A DNA stretch of 64,000 nt from Peribolospora baueri. Lineage: Eukaryota; Basidiomycota; Peribolosporomycetes; Peribolosporales; Peribolosporaceae. Positions 23,501 to 38,503 of this stretch are shown here, in pieces. Below the pieces are notes generated by a model. It did not search any database and was not told where the DNA came from. It worked only from the letters and a program-made list of their open reading frames with translations. The stretch lies in contig JAMDHS010000048.1 of assembly GCA_029717555.1 (NCBI GenBank), positions 62,001-126,000 on the forward strand. Reading direction: 5' to 3'. The translations under genes and the position numbers were made by a program. Each line of letters starts with the position of its first letter. The first letter of the stretch is position 1.

Positions 23501-24797
23501 GGTAGGGGCAGGACCACAGTTGGAGTGCCAGCTTGGAAGGCTCGGTATGGTCGAGCGAGCCCGGGGCGGAGCGCGGGGAACGGGACATGGCAACGCTGAT
23601 GGGCGCGAAGGGGTTGTGGGCATCGATGTCGACGTCGACGTCGGCGTTGGGACGCCTGCGCGCGTCGTCCGGCCCGCTGTCCTCGTCGGCCAAGGAAGAA
23701 GGGGCGTGGAGGAAAGAGGAGGCCCTGGAGGGAGAAAAGCGGGCGGTCGGAAGGAGTTGGCTCCACTTGCGTTCATCGTCCGACCCTCCTGTGACGAGGC
23801 CAAAAGCGGCCATCAGCCCGGGCGAGGGCGAGCGGACGTTGGGCGTGCGGAGACCAGGAGGCGGATCACCGTTGCCGTCGCTGTAGCCCTTGTCCTTGCG
23901 CTCGTCCTTGAGCGGGAGACTCGGAAGTGCGCGGTCCCTGAGCTGCGCGGTGAGCGGCGCTCTCGTGTACCCCGCTTCGGCTGTCCTCTTTTCGACCACG
24001 GGAGACACCGACCCGGCCGGCGGCGACACGGGGATGACGTCGCCGACGGTCGAAGCTCGGGTGCGGTTGGCGACGAGCGGGCGGGCGACCCAACCGGGAT
24101 TAGTTTCGCCGCGGCGCCTGGCATTGTCGACGGCCGCGCGGGCGTCCTCGTCGACGCTGGCGCTGCGCTTGCGGTGGCCGGTGGCGCTGGCGATGCGGAG
24201 GAGCTGTCCGGCGCGCGTGCTCATCTCCCTCGCCGCTCGGCCGGGTTTGTACGACGTCGGCGGGCTGCTGCTCATGGACTGAGATGGGGCCGGGGGCGGG
24301 GGCGGAGGCGACGGCGGCGTGGAAGGCGAGGGAACGGGACGGTGAGGGGTGAAGAGGTGGAGCGGGGAGACGTACCCGCCGTCGTTGCCGCTCATCGACC
24401 TTTGCCGGTGCGCGTAGCGGTCTGAGCTCTGCCACCCGGGGCCGTCGCGGCGTCGGTCGGGGAGTTGGGGGCCGAAGGCGGGGTCGGGCAGGACAGACCC
24501 AAGTCCCCGACCGACGCCGGGATCGGGGAGGACAGAGGCCGAGTCGTTGCGGCTGGCATCGTTGGAGATGACGACGGTGATGGAGGCGCCGTCGGGCACG
24601 AGCTCGGGCGAGACGAACGAGTCCGGCGATGAGGGCGGCCGCCTGAGGTCGCGGTCCCTTCCCGACAGCTTGCGGCCGTGGGAGCGGAAAAAGCCTGGGC
24701 CGGTTATGAAGTCAAGTCGGCTCGAGATGTCAGCGGTCGAGCAGAGACGTGCCTCACAAGCGCTCTAGACGAAAGGCTCACCGGTCAAGGTGGACAT
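20578..24797 (-). CDS. Unrecognised 1269-aa protein: disordered N-terminal part, C-terminal coiled coil
   Basis: Five exons on the minus strand: 24782-24797 (16 nt, encodes only the first five codons), 23382-24694, 22215-23242, 21784-22111, 20578-21702; 1270 codons in exact phase. I do not recognise a named family. Residues 1 to about 790 are Ser/Pro/Arg-rich and probably disordered. From about residue 790 the sequence becomes ordered: FERTPVLFRGHSLTEA, a Leu/Glu-rich region KRNQMLVAILNAFHEAE, then a helical coiled-coil stretch with ALRNSHAQASLFLALTKL and repeated Ala/Glu/Lys heptads, followed by a disordered tail and a last short helix. This layout resembles fungal cell-polarity or septation scaffolds, but that is inference. 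One stretch near 22970-23040 is open but could be an unrecognised intron. Confidence 0.72.
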
Positions 24798-26911
24798 AAC
24801 AGCGGTCGTGAATGGGCTGATGGATGAACAGAAACTGCCTGTTTCACTCTACCGCCCGTCTGTTCGTTCGTTCGTCCGTCTCGCCTAGTCTCGCTCGTGC
24901 CGTACCGGACGGCGGAGGAAGGGAGAAGAGTAGTGGGAGGGAAGAAAGAGAGCGTGTGAGGGGCGAGGGAGAGAGGAAGGGAGGAAGAGGGTAGGTGGGG
25001 GGGTAATAAGGAAGGGCCGGGGAGGTGGCCATGGAGGAGGGTGAGAAGGCGGCAGTGGAGGGAGGATGGTGATAAGCTATATATGACCCACGCAAATGAG
25101 CGAGAGCCGAGATGAGATGAGATGAGAATGATCCCGGCTGCGGCGAGGGGAAAGGGGCGAGGGGGCAAGGGGCAGCTCACGCTCTCCGTCTCCTCTCCGC
25201 CGTCTTCTTCGTCGTCGTCGTCGCCAACGTCGTCGTCTCGCAATGCCCTCCTCCGGCGGCCCGCTAGCGTACGGGTCCCGTCTGGCAGCGCTGGACTAAC
25301 AAGCACTGACGGCGCTCGTCTCCGCTCCCTATCCTCGCAGATCGGGTCCCCCGCACGGGCACCTGCTCAGCTAGAGCAAGCAAGCAAGTGGCTAGTGCCG
25401 GGGCCAGAATCAAGACGAGGCAGGGGTAGGCGACGCTGGGCTCGCTAACGCCGGTCGACGGTCGCCGTGCGTCGTGCGACGCCGTGGTAGATGGAGATGG
25501 ATCGACTCGACGGAGGTCGGTCGTGCGGAGACGTCTGGTCTGGGCGACATGCGAAGGCATAGGCATGCAATGCAGGGCAGAGGCGTGCAGCGCTCGAGTA
25601 TTTGCGCTGCTAGCATTCCCGCGCCTCGTCACATGACGGGCCGAGACGAGACGGGGATAGGATGGTGCGGGATGGTGTGGGAGGATGGGATGGGATGGGC
25701 GAGAGGAGAAGAGGGGATGGCAGGGGCAGGCGGCGGCGGACGTAGCCTCATCGCCTCGTCGCCTTTCGTCCATCAGCCGAGCGGGCGACGAGGGCGCGGA
25801 GGACGAGGAGGAGGAGCAACGGGCTGATATGGTATGGTATCGCCAGTCGCGAGCGGCTGCATCGGACGACGGATGGAATCTGATCGCCGTCGCTAAATGA
25901 ACTCGCTCCTTCTCTTCCGCGACTGGCTGGCGCAAATTGCTGCTGCTGCTGCTGCTCCTCCTCCTCAACACAGCACAGAAACAAGCCGTCCTTACCGAGT
26001 CGGGTTGATCCACTCATCGCTCATCTACGTCGTCCTTCCTTCACGTCACGACGCCCGCCCACCCGCCCGCTCTGCCGTCGACGCGGCCCTCGACCTCGAC
26101 CTCGACCGAGTATATCATATATATGTGTGTGTATAGGAAAAGGACGCTTAGGGTAAGGGTAGGCGAACTTGCGCCGTCTCGTCTCATCGACCTCCCCGGA
26201 CGCTAGAGTAAATGTCCTCCCTTCGAGTTCTTCTTGGAGGGACGAACGATCGATCGAACGCGATGGGGCAAGCGAACGCAATGGAGGGAAGGGAGGAATG
26301 GTCCGGGAAGAAACAAAGAAAGAATAAAAGAAGCGCCGTATAGCGTCCTCGCCATGTCCCCGCCCGCCCGCCTCCCGCCACCGGCAGAGGCTGAATGAAA
26401 AACAGGCGCGATCGGTTGCTAGGCCTCCCGCGTCCAAACCTCTGTCCCCGCCGCCCTCCTTCCATCACATCGCATCGTATCGTATCGGTATCGTATCGTA
26501 TGGACACATTATGCTCATCATATCATCCCCCTCCGCGCCGTCTATCCAGCTTGCGTGAGACGAAAGCGGGGCACAAGACAAAAACAAAAGCAAAAAACGG
26601 AAAAAAAAGGAACCTTAACCCACCCCGAGTCGAACGCGAGTGCGAATGCCGCTTCGAACCGACTTTGGAAGGAGAGCTTTCCGTCTCCACCATCATCGCT
26701 TCATTCTCTCTTTGTGATTGGCCGGGACCGAAAGGAGGGGTAGAGTAAGAAAAGGAACATAGCTGCTAAGTAGATGGATGGATTACGTAGTTGGCACGGC
26801 CACGACGGGACCGCGTTCCATTCGACCCCTCTCGCTTGCGTTACACATCTCCACCTCCGTCCGTCACCGACGAGCACGACCATGCCCCGCCCGGACGCGC
26901 CGACCGCGCCT
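24798..26911. other. 2.1 kb interval between two minus-strand genes; no supported gene
   Basis: It holds the upstream region of the 1269-aa protein gene and the 3' flank of glucose-6-phosphate isomerase. There are A/T-containing purine tracts, TATA-like stretches at about 25076-25084 and 26108-26124, a GTATC cluster at 26475-26500 and short CTG/CTC repeats near 25939-25965. The longest open frame (25264-26013, minus) is Ser/Arg low-complexity. A long 5' leader for the minus-strand gene is possible. Confidence 0.5.
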
Positions 26912-29722
<2,811 letters not shown>

Positions 29723-30569
29723 GTTGGATATCCAAGAGGGAGACAAGAACGGCAAGGATGATGGGGGTAGGCGATGGTGGTGGGTCGTCAAGGGCTGAAG
29801 GAATGCGGACGGGGCGGACGGCTGACGGCGGCTTACTCAGCCGAGTTCTTCCTGGCCGAATGTTGGGAACAAGTCAGCCCAGCCCGATCGCCTGCCGTCA
29901 TGATCCGCCAATCACAGAGAAAGCCAGCCGGCAGGGGCACGTTCGCTTCGGGAATGTGCCAGCTTCGGGAATGTCTCATCGTAGGCACTTGCGCTCCCAC
30001 GGCATTGAAGCCTTTTTCTCGATACTCCTTTGCCCACCACTGACGGAATGTTCGCAAGGGGCTTTGCTGATATCGTTCTTGTTTTTGTACGTCTCCTGAG
30101 GGGTACCTTCCGCTCGCAAGCTGTTCGCCCAATATCTTGTTGCAGGCGCGGGTCTGGACGAGGCGAGCGCGCAGATGGCAAGCACTACCTTCGATACGAT
30201 CTTTCGGCCATCCATGGTCTACTGCCATTTCACTGAATATTGAGTGTGCCTGGCAGTAGAACCTGGGATCAAGACAGAGCACTACTATGAAGGAGCAGCG
30301 AGAGGAGAACGGGAACGTTAAGGCATCATGAGGAGTGCTCGTGCGTTGGAAAGGTGGAGGCGAGCCAGCACTTTCAAATTTCGCAATCATCTATGTCGGT
30401 GTCGAAGATGGACCTCAATGCTGGAGGACCAGAATCAGGTTTGCAAGGAGGAAGGAGGAATGGTATCTCTACAATTCCGGCGTTTCCCTGGTCCTTCTCT
30501 CCGTCCTCTTTCAGCGCAACCCCCTCTGCACCGGAAGGAACATGCTCGTTTTCCTCCTCCCTAGACACG
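29723..30569. other. PGI1 promoter region and 3' flank of the PTEN gene
   Basis: An 847-bp spacer between two minus-strand genes. It should contain the strong PGI1 promoter; I cannot identify specific factor sites. No other gene is supported. Confidence 0.5.
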
Positions 30570-33500
30570 TCAATAAGGGTCCTCAGCTTCTATCACGGAG
30601 TCCTCGGACTCCGTGAACGCCCCACCGTCGGAATTGGCGCTCACGACTTCCCACCCCTGCGGGCCGACGTCGCCCTCCGCCTCATCTCCACCTTCTTCAG
30701 CGCTAGAAGCGCTCCCATCGCCCTCACCCCACATGATCCACTCGAACTCCACCTCAAGAGACTGGATGCCAAACGGCTTTTTTACGAAGTCAAGCTCGCG
30801 AGACGAGAAGCGGATGATGTTCCGACGGCGATTCGGGGCCGAGGCTGGAGCCTCGCCATTGGCGTCCGGCGAAGGAGTGGAGGGTGGGGCGGATTCAAAG
30901 GATGGGATGAACCAGAGCCAACAGAGAGAGACCTGGAGGACAAGAGAAGTGTGAACAGCCAAGAGCAGAGACAGAAGAGAGAAGTAACTTAGTGAGCCTA
31001 CGCGTCGATGAGACGAATAGCATGATCTCCCCCTTTGATCTGGTCCGCTCCTCAACCAAGCTGGGACACACCGTGGCACACGGCGGAGAGGCCCTCTTTC
31101 TTACCTTACCCGCAGAGCCAGACGGAAAGCAATGCAAGAATGAAGAAAGAGAAGACTCACAATATCAGGCAGACTGGAATGCTTCTTCCCGGTCTCCCCC
31201 AACAAGACTTTGATCATCACCTCCCTATCCGCATCGATCACAAGACCTCGTTCTATCCCTCCCTCCTTGCCTCTCTTCTCCGCCTTTAATGTTCTTCCCT
31301 CCTCTCCGTCCCCTGGTACAGACGCCCCATCACCGTCGTGGACCTCCGCTTTACTCCTAGCTTGCTGCTGTACGGCGACGCGTTCAGAGTCCGACCGACG
31401 GCCGTGCGGGTAGAAGGTGCGGATGAGTATCTTCTTGTCGTTCACGCCCTCGTCCTTGGGGCCACCTGTGATGGCTTTCAATTGCTTATGCGCCTCCGAT
31501 AGTAGTGTGGGGGAGGCAATGGGTGGTGTGGGTGAAGGGAAGAGCCGTGGGTCCGTGCTGCTCACTGGACGCGGAAGCACCACGTCGTCGCTGCTGTCGC
31601 CGCCACCGGCATATGATTGCTGCTGGTCTTGACCCTCCGGCGCCGGTTCCCCAACTTCCATCCTCTCTTCCTCGCCAAATGAAGCAAAGTAGACTATCAA
31701 AGGCTTATCGTCCTCCCACTCGATCTCCTCATTCTTGAACGCCTCCATCCCTTCCTTCCTCCTTCCCTGCTCAAACCTGCTCCGTTCAACCTTCTCGACA
31801 TTCTCCACGCATGCGTCAGCGTATCGCGCGATCTGCACGCTCATTTTTCGAGAGCCGTCACCCACGACGAGCCCTGCTGCAGCCGCCAAGGCCCGTTTGG
31901 CGGCGGAGGCGGTTGAGGGAGGAGGAGTTGGAGGGATGGTAAGAAGGGAGATGCGCGTCAGGCGGATGAGACGGGCGGGTGAAAGAGATCCCTTCGGCGC
32001 GATAGACAGTCGAGGACGGGGGTCGAAACCTTCTAGTATGCGGGCCCAGTAGCCCACCCAGCGGCGTTGCGACGGGATGCTGTCAAGGCAAGGATTGAGG
32101 CAGAAGTGTGGACACAACGGTTAGCTAGTTATCCTGTCAGCGATCGTCATGATGGAGACACAACGCCAGGGAAGGGCTGGTTGGATGGCTCACCTGACCC
32201 CCATCCTCTCCTTCTTCGGCTTTGCCGGCTTGCTGGCCGTTCCGCCCTCTTCTTTGTCTCCTCCGCCTTCCTGCACATCCTTGTGAGGCTCCCGGGCTCC
32301 ATTTCTATCAGCATTGCTACCTTCCCTCGCCCTCGGAGGCTTCATCCTCATCTGCGTATGCAGCTGGAAAACGTGGCTCAGCCTCTCAGCCATCGCCAAG
32401 GCCTCTCGCGCCGCCGGGCCGGGGGCAGATACACCAGGTTTGCCATCACCGTCTGAAATACCAGCCGGTGCCTCGTTTTCCCTAAACCGGGAAACGGCAT
32501 TCGTGGGAACGAGGCCCTGGACAGCCTTTGGAAGATTGACACTCTTCGTCTCCGCGACGTCGTCTCCGCCGCCAAGACCGCCGTTGCTGCTGATCGGTCC
32601 GTCTGCGCTATCTGGAATGCGCGCATGGTCATCAGAATGGACCTGGAAATTCACACCTCCATGACCTTCGGGACTCTTCGGCTCCGGATTTCCTGTCCTG
32701 AATTGGTCTTCCAAACCTTCCACGAGCGTTTGCGCTCGGTCGCGCTGATCGTCAGAGTGTGTGCGTGCAGGCTCCCCGTCTTCGTACATTCTGAATACAC
32801 CGTCGTTGTCGTTATTCTTCGTAGACAGATCGGAATCGGTGGGCCGCTGAACGACGGTGAATTTGCTCTTGGTGGGTGATTTGGTGGAGGTGTCAGAGTA
32901 GTTACGTTCGAGTTTGGGAGGGGAAGGGAGTTGGGGGAGGGAGATCAAATAGGACACCGCCATGGTGCCTGAGCGACCCTTTCCGGCTAAATCGGGAATT
33001 GAGTTGGAGGGAAAATTGAGCATGGAGGAGCTCATGGTGAGACGAGGCGCTTGATCTGAGGACTACCGTCTTTTCTTTCTTATCTCACCTTTGCAATGCA
33101 CGACGGCGACGTTCTCCGGATCTGCGTCAAGAAAGTTGGAGATGTCGTCGACGAAAAGAGGAATAAGAGACAATGGCGGAACGTGGTGATCCGGGAAGGG
33201 GTAACGAGATACTGCGAGAAATATAGCACAGATACGCACGGTCAGATGCCGTCTGTGCTGTTCTCGGTGCTATCTGCCAATCATGGAGGAGTACACCCGA
33301 CCTGGCTTCACTCACCTTGATCATAAAATACGCTCGAGGGATATTCATTCTCTGTCCGAGGACAGCTGATAACAAGCGAAGGCACGATATGAGAAACGAC
33401 AGGGCGACCGACACGGCACCCGCGCCTCTTCCGTCGCATTGCTCCAGACGGCGCTCACAAGTTGAAGATCTTCCACTTGCGGCCATGCCTCAATTCGAGG

Positions 33501-33673
33501 AAGCGCAGAACGTCTTTCCTCCTGTTCCTGTATATGGACTCTATGCCCGTGGCCGGATAACCCATTATTAAGAGGCGGTCCGTCACGTAGACCAAGTCGA
33601 GTGAGATGCCATGCAGCGAATCGTGAAAGCGCGCCTTGTGGCCGGAGACGACCTTTCGGAGGAGGTCGGTCAT
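30570..33673 (-). CDS. TEP1: PTEN/TEP1-type phosphoinositide 3-phosphatase with a large internal insertion
   Basis: Six exons on the minus strand: 33459-33673, 33316-33365, 33089-33211, 32194-32986, 31161-32079, 30570-30932; 820 residues in exact phase. PTEN removes the 3-phosphate of PI(3,4,5)P3. The N-terminus matches PTEN: LLRKVVSGHKARF, then LDLVYVTDRLLIMGYPA and YRNRRKDVLRFLE, NFCPRTENEYPSS, the FPDHH Asp loop and the P-loop HCKAGKGRSG with Cys128 and Arg134. The next conserved element, IPSQRRWVGYW (TI loop), comes about 260 residues later instead of about 38, so some 220 disordered residues sit inside the phosphatase domain. A C2-like region follows, ending in a SLCWLWFIPSF strand, FSSRELDFVKKPFG and an acidic tail. 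Taking exon 4 alone, with its internal ATG, would miss the catalytic half. Confidence 0.9.
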
Positions 33674-34274
33674 CGTCAAGGGACACCTTTGCAGTGTTCT
33701 GTATAAGATATGCAGAACAAAGTAATGAGCCAAGTCGTCTAACGTACACGACTGCACATACAGTACATACAGTATGTGTTCGGACGGGGTCCCTTATGTC
33801 ATGAAGACGGGCTGAGCCGGGCGTGCCACTCAATCAATCATATGGTTATCTCGATGGCCACGCGCTCGACATTGTGGAGGCCCGTGCGCAATAATGTACC
33901 GCAGCAAATAAGTAGGGTTACCATCGCCACGCACAGCGCATCTCCACTTTCGTTTGTCTCGCGTCTGTCTCTGCATCCGCCCAGCGGACGGGCCACCACA
34001 ACTAACATCTAGCCACCACCCCCAAGAACAAAGGGACGACGAAGAGCCGTTTGGCCAGCCTTCTCCTTTTTTTCTCTCGCTTCCGCTCTCTCTTCGCCCT
34101 CACGTACGCACTTTTCTCCCCTTCGACTATTTGCGACTGCCGATTCGAGAACCGGCCGATAGGAACGGACACGTCGGGGACGCGATCACGTCGCGTTTGC
34201 ATCACCTCCAACGCCATCTATCTCGTTTTCCTTCCTTATTCTCCCTCCCTCACACCTTGCCCTCGCCTCTCACT
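33674..34274. promoter_or_regulatory. Divergent promoter region between TEP1 and ADA3
   Basis: A 601-bp interval between two diverging genes, with a C/T-rich stretch on the ADA3 side (34040-34260), common in fungal leaders. Assignment rests on gene orientation only. Confidence 0.4.
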
Positions 34275-37119
34275 ATGCACCGGCAAGCCGCCTTTGCACC
34301 TTACGCCACCTCTATCCCGTCCTCCTCCTCCTCCTCGCCGCCTTATTACCGCCGCTTCCTTCCCACCTCGCTCTCATCCCCTATCCCCGCCACCGACCCT
34401 ATCCCCTCCCTTGATGACCTCGGCACGCTCCGCAGACATCTCGTGACGCTTCGAGGTGAAGCGAAGGATAGGGCCAAGAGATTGGACAGAGACGCCGACT
34501 CGCTTCGGGAGGGATCTTTAAACGGGAAGGGAAAGGACAAGGCTAGCGGTGGTACAGCCGGAGGCGCCGTCTCGCCCTCTTCGGGCTCCGGATCGAAGGC
34601 GTCAGGGAAGGCTTCCAAGGGGGGAGCTAGAGCGAAAAATGACAGGAATAAGTTTGCAAAGGTTGCGGGGACGGACGGGGCTCAGAAGGTCAAGCGAGAG
34701 ATCAGCGGTGAGTTATGTTTCCACGCTGCCTTTGTCTGCCCATGGCTTTGGCCGTGTATTTGCATTGACAGGGCCCCCATGTACAGCTCTGGGGATGTCT
34801 AACTTTTGTGTTGACCTCGTGACTGAAACGTCATTTTTTTACCGCCCCAGAAACTTCCCCAGAGTCGGACGATGACGATGAAATGCCCGCAAAGCCGGGA
34901 CGTCGCAAGAAGGGGCAAGCAGTTTACGTCAGCAACCACAAGAAGCGGAAGAGGGATACATCGTCTCTCGTTTGGTCAGATGAGGACGGGTATTCGAGTG
35001 TGGAAGGTGAGTCACACATCGCCCCGACGCTATTCAAAGTATGCCCCACATGGACTGACCTTTGTTTTCCTGTAACGCTCCAATTTTCAACGCTTCGAAC
35101 GCAGAAACGCTTAAGTCTGGGTCCAAACCGAGATCTGGGAGCGATGCGTCTGTAACTCGCCAAGGCTCAACCTCTACGGCAGCTGCGCCTTCGGGAGGCT
35201 CAGGAACCGTTCGTTTGAAGCTGAACAACCCGTCGAGGGTGAGCTTCGTCTTCTGGCTCAGCGTTTTAGAGAGACAACGTTCGTTAGTTGACGTATCAAC
35301 TTTACTTCTCCTCCAGACAAAGGTCCTCGAGACGCCGCCACCGAATGGAATCCGACGTTTGCAGCAGGGAGCCTCCTTTGGGTCGAATCGGACCTCTCGG
35401 CACTTATCTCCGTCGCCGTCACCACTCTTCAATCCGCTTCCCCTTCCTTCTCCGTCTCCATCCAACGACGGCGTCTCCTTCGAGATTCCTACGCACACTC
35501 CTGCCACTGCCGTGCCCGTCTTGTCGCCGTCAGTACCCCCGGAGCCCGGACCAACGCGACCGGAAGAGGTCAATGTAGACTTCACCGCCAAGGAAAGGGA
35601 GGAGAAGGCCAAGGAGAAGGAGAAAGGGAGGGCACATACCAAGGGAGACCCGTCACAAAACCAGGTGCCCATTCAAACCTTCTACAACCACGTTGGAGCA
35701 TACTTCAAGACCATCACCGAGGATGACTTAGCATTTTTGACTGCCAAGGTGAGCTTGTTCGTCTCGTCGCGCGTCTCTGATGGCCAGGCTTGTCTATTCA
35801 TGGCTAATGGACGACCATTTCGCATTGTGCCCGCTTTAGTCGGAGGACGTCGAATCATTCATCATCCCTCCCTTGGGGCGCCATTATACGGAAGTGTGGG
35901 AAGAGGAAGATGCAGCAGCAGCGCGTGGGGGTTCTCCCGCGCCCACGACGACGGGCCGAACGGCGGGCGCTCACCACGCAAACGGTTTGACTGCTTCCGG
36001 GCCTCATGCACCCCCGAACGGCGTCTTGCCAGGTAAAGGCGGCAACCAGAGAGGAAGTGGCATGGCGTACGTCCCGAAAGTGCCCCCGTTAAGGCCGAGC
36101 AAGGATCTGTCGGACGAAAAGCTGTTCGGCGACCCGGACGTCTTTTGCGGGCCTTTCACGGAGCGATTGTTGAGCGCGCTTCTGGACGTGAACGGGAAGA
36201 GCGTTAAAGTTCGGGATGCAAAGGCGATTGCGGCACAGCGGGCTGCAACGGGTGTGGTGAAGAAGGGTAGGGAGGAGGAGGAAGATGCGGTGACGGAGGT
36301 TCGACCTGAGCCGACAGCTGCACAGGGTCTGGGACAGGCACTAGGCGCCAAGAATACGCATGCTGACGGAGCAGGACGGGTGGTGGTCGAGGAGGCGGAC
36401 AAGCAGACCGTAGCCGAACTGGAGGAGCGCGTGACCAAGGAGCTCAAGCAGGTGGATGTCATCGATGAGCAAGAGGTATGTTTTCCTTGCCGTTTGTCTT
36501 ATGTCGACACTTCATCTCGTAGGCAGGAGTGCGGCGGAGTTATTTAACACGAGCTTATCTGCGGCTTTACCCCCTGTTCACGCAGGTCGATTGGTCCCTT
36601 CGCGACGATGACGAGATTGCGGCGACCCTTCGCCGAGTTCAGTCTCTCTTGCGTGCCCAGTTGCACGCCAACGAGCTCCGCAAGGCCCGTCTCTACCAGA
36701 TCGCCCAGGACCGCATGGCGCACCAGGAGTACGAGTCGTGCCTCCATTCGCTCGAGAGGGAGATTGAGGCGGGTTGGACCAAGCGCCAGCGGCAGATCAA
36801 GGCGAGCTTGCAGAAGAAGAGAAAGGGCGGCGCCGCCACTTCGGGGGATGGTTCGGGTGGTGGAGCGGGCGAGGTCCTTGCTTCGGTGCACCATGGGCCT
36901 GCAAAACCGCAACTACCCGATTCCGTCCTGGCGGCGATGCGAAGGAGGAAGGAGATGGTGACCAAGATTGGGCCCATGTTCCAGGAGGGGAGGGATTACG
37001 GGACGCCTGTTCAGAGCATCTACGCCGATTTGGATCTGAGTCTGCCGCCTGCTGCCGCTGCCGCTTGTGGCGGGGCCGGAGGGGGCGGGGCTACTGTTGA
37101 TGGGAAGACTCCTGCTTAG
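34275..37119 (+). CDS. NGG1: SAGA/ADA histone acetyltransferase complex subunit Ada3 (Ngg1)
   Basis: Six exons: 34275-34707, 34851-35006, 35105-35238, 35317-35748, 35840-36475, 36586-37119; 774 residues. Ada3 links Gcn5 and Ada2 in SAGA and ADA complexes and supports histone H3 acetylation in the nucleus. Recognisable blocks are DDLGTLRRHLVTLRGEA near the N-terminus, a basic KKRKR stretch, SEDVESFIIPPLGRHYTEVWEEE, PPLRPSKDLSDEKL with FTERLLSALLD, and the C-terminal Ada3 domain from about residue 598: VDWSLRDDDEIAATLRRVQ, ARLYQIAQDRMAHQEY and MRRRKEMVTKIGPMF. The spacer between the middle and C-terminal blocks and the Ser/Pro region (residues about 255-330) are low-complexity. The gene converges on FTA4 with a 136-bp gap. 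Confidence 0.9.
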
Positions 37120-37255
37120 GGTCCATAGCCTCCTCGATGGACACCTCGATATTGGAATTGAGTCTTATTATGAGGGGCGCAGACCTTCTCAAAAGCATAT
37201 CGCAGATATCTGTTCGTCACGGCGCACTTATGATTGGAAGTTGCTCGTCAGGTTA

Positions 37256-38503
37256 CTATCTACGCAGTGCCCTTCGCTCGTAATCCGCGAGCCTGGCCAA
37301 AAGCCGAGGAACTGAGTCGCGCAAGAAAAAAAAAAAGTGTGATTCACGGACCGCGATCGTAAACTCCGATCCAGATCTACGGCGAGACTTACCCAAAAGA
37401 CGGGAGCGCTCTAGTTCAGCCGCGAGCGGGCCGTCGCGAGTCAGCATGTTCGGCTGCACGATCGCTGGGTCGAGGGAGGCTAAGAGCGTCTGTAGTTGCT
37501 GGGGAGGTTACCATGAGGTAGAGGGAGCGCCAAATGCGTTCGGAAGATAGAGAGTCAGCGTGGAACTCCCAGAGTCGGAATGACAACCAAAAGTCTGTGG
37601 CGAGTAGGCTCGACTCACTTTGTAATGCTCTAGCTGCCCTGTAAGACGACGCTGGTGTGCAGATAGAACCGTCACACGCTGCCGAAGATCGTCGTACCTT
37701 CCAAGTCGTCCGAAGGTCCGTGAAGGATGTGTGAAACGGAGCGAAGCGTAAGCAGCCATGGTCACCATCGGGATGTAAAGGCGTATACAAGCATGAGCTC
37801 ACTCAGCCAACAAATCCGCGTCCGGTTCTGCATCGCCTGTTGGCCACGAAACTGGAAGGTCAGATAGCCAGCTGTAGCGCAACAGAAAAGTAAAGAAAGA
37901 TCAGAAATATAAAATCAAGCGCAAGGACTCGCGCCCCCATCACCGCTCGCGCGAGCCGATCATCGCCTTCACCTACCTTCTATTGATCCCACCGCCAGGC
38001 CCATCCTCAGCCTTGCCGCCCACGCGGACCCTGCCCCCATCGGCATCCCTCTGCCTCGCCCACTCCTCATCGATCATTTCCCGCTCCAACGTCTCCAGCT
38101 GCTCGCACAATTGCGCGACTGCCTGCGGCGAGAAATGGTGAGCGAGGGCCGACGCGCGGGCATGGTTTACTGCAGGGAAGGCAGGCAGAAGGGCCAACAG
38201 CAGATGTACTCGTATCAGCGCATGACGGACACAGAAAGCATAGCAGGAATGGATCGGCCGCGCAAGATAAGATTGTAAAAATGCAGGCGACCGCTTACAT
38301 CGCCTTAGCGCCTCCTCAACGACCTTTTTCGGCAAATTCTGCTTGCCTCCTTGTCTTTGCTTACCGCGCTCGCCGCTCCCGTTGTTGTCGTCGTCCTGCC
38401 TTGGCTCCTCATCATCCTCCCATTCGTCATCCAGCACGTAGGGCGTCTGCAGCAGCGCTATCTGCGCACGCAACACGTCTCTCGTCCTTGCTGCTGAGGC
38501 CAT
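37256..38503 (-). CDS. Inner-kinetochore (CCAN/Sim4) subunit Fta4/CENP-U family
   Basis: Six exons on the minus strand: 38299-38503, 37977-38169, 37803-37871, 37619-37697, 37393-37498, 37256-37311; 235 residues. The pattern fits the Fta4/CENP-50 family: an N-terminal helix AARTRDVLRAQIALLQTP, an acidic linker, LPKKVVEEALRRLNHA, HHFSPQAVAQLCEQLETL, DLPVSWP, the coiled coil YDDLRQRVTVLSAHQRRL with GQLEHYK, then IVQPNMLTRDGPLAAELERS and a short basic end. These proteins sit in the CENP-A-associated inner kinetochore. The assignment comes from this block order, not from an alignment. The acceptor of exon 4 (AAG) is the least certain junction. Start 38503 is the first ATG of the frame. Confidence 0.75.

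Noticed and set aside
25264-26013. 249-codon minus-strand frame
   Set aside because: Ser/Arg/Pro low-complexity only, no splice support, no motif; likely leader or intergenic.
32190-33035. Stand-alone gene starting with MSSSMLNFPS
   Set aside because: Splicing from 33089 to 32986 rebuilds the PTEN P-loop; the ATG lies in the intron.
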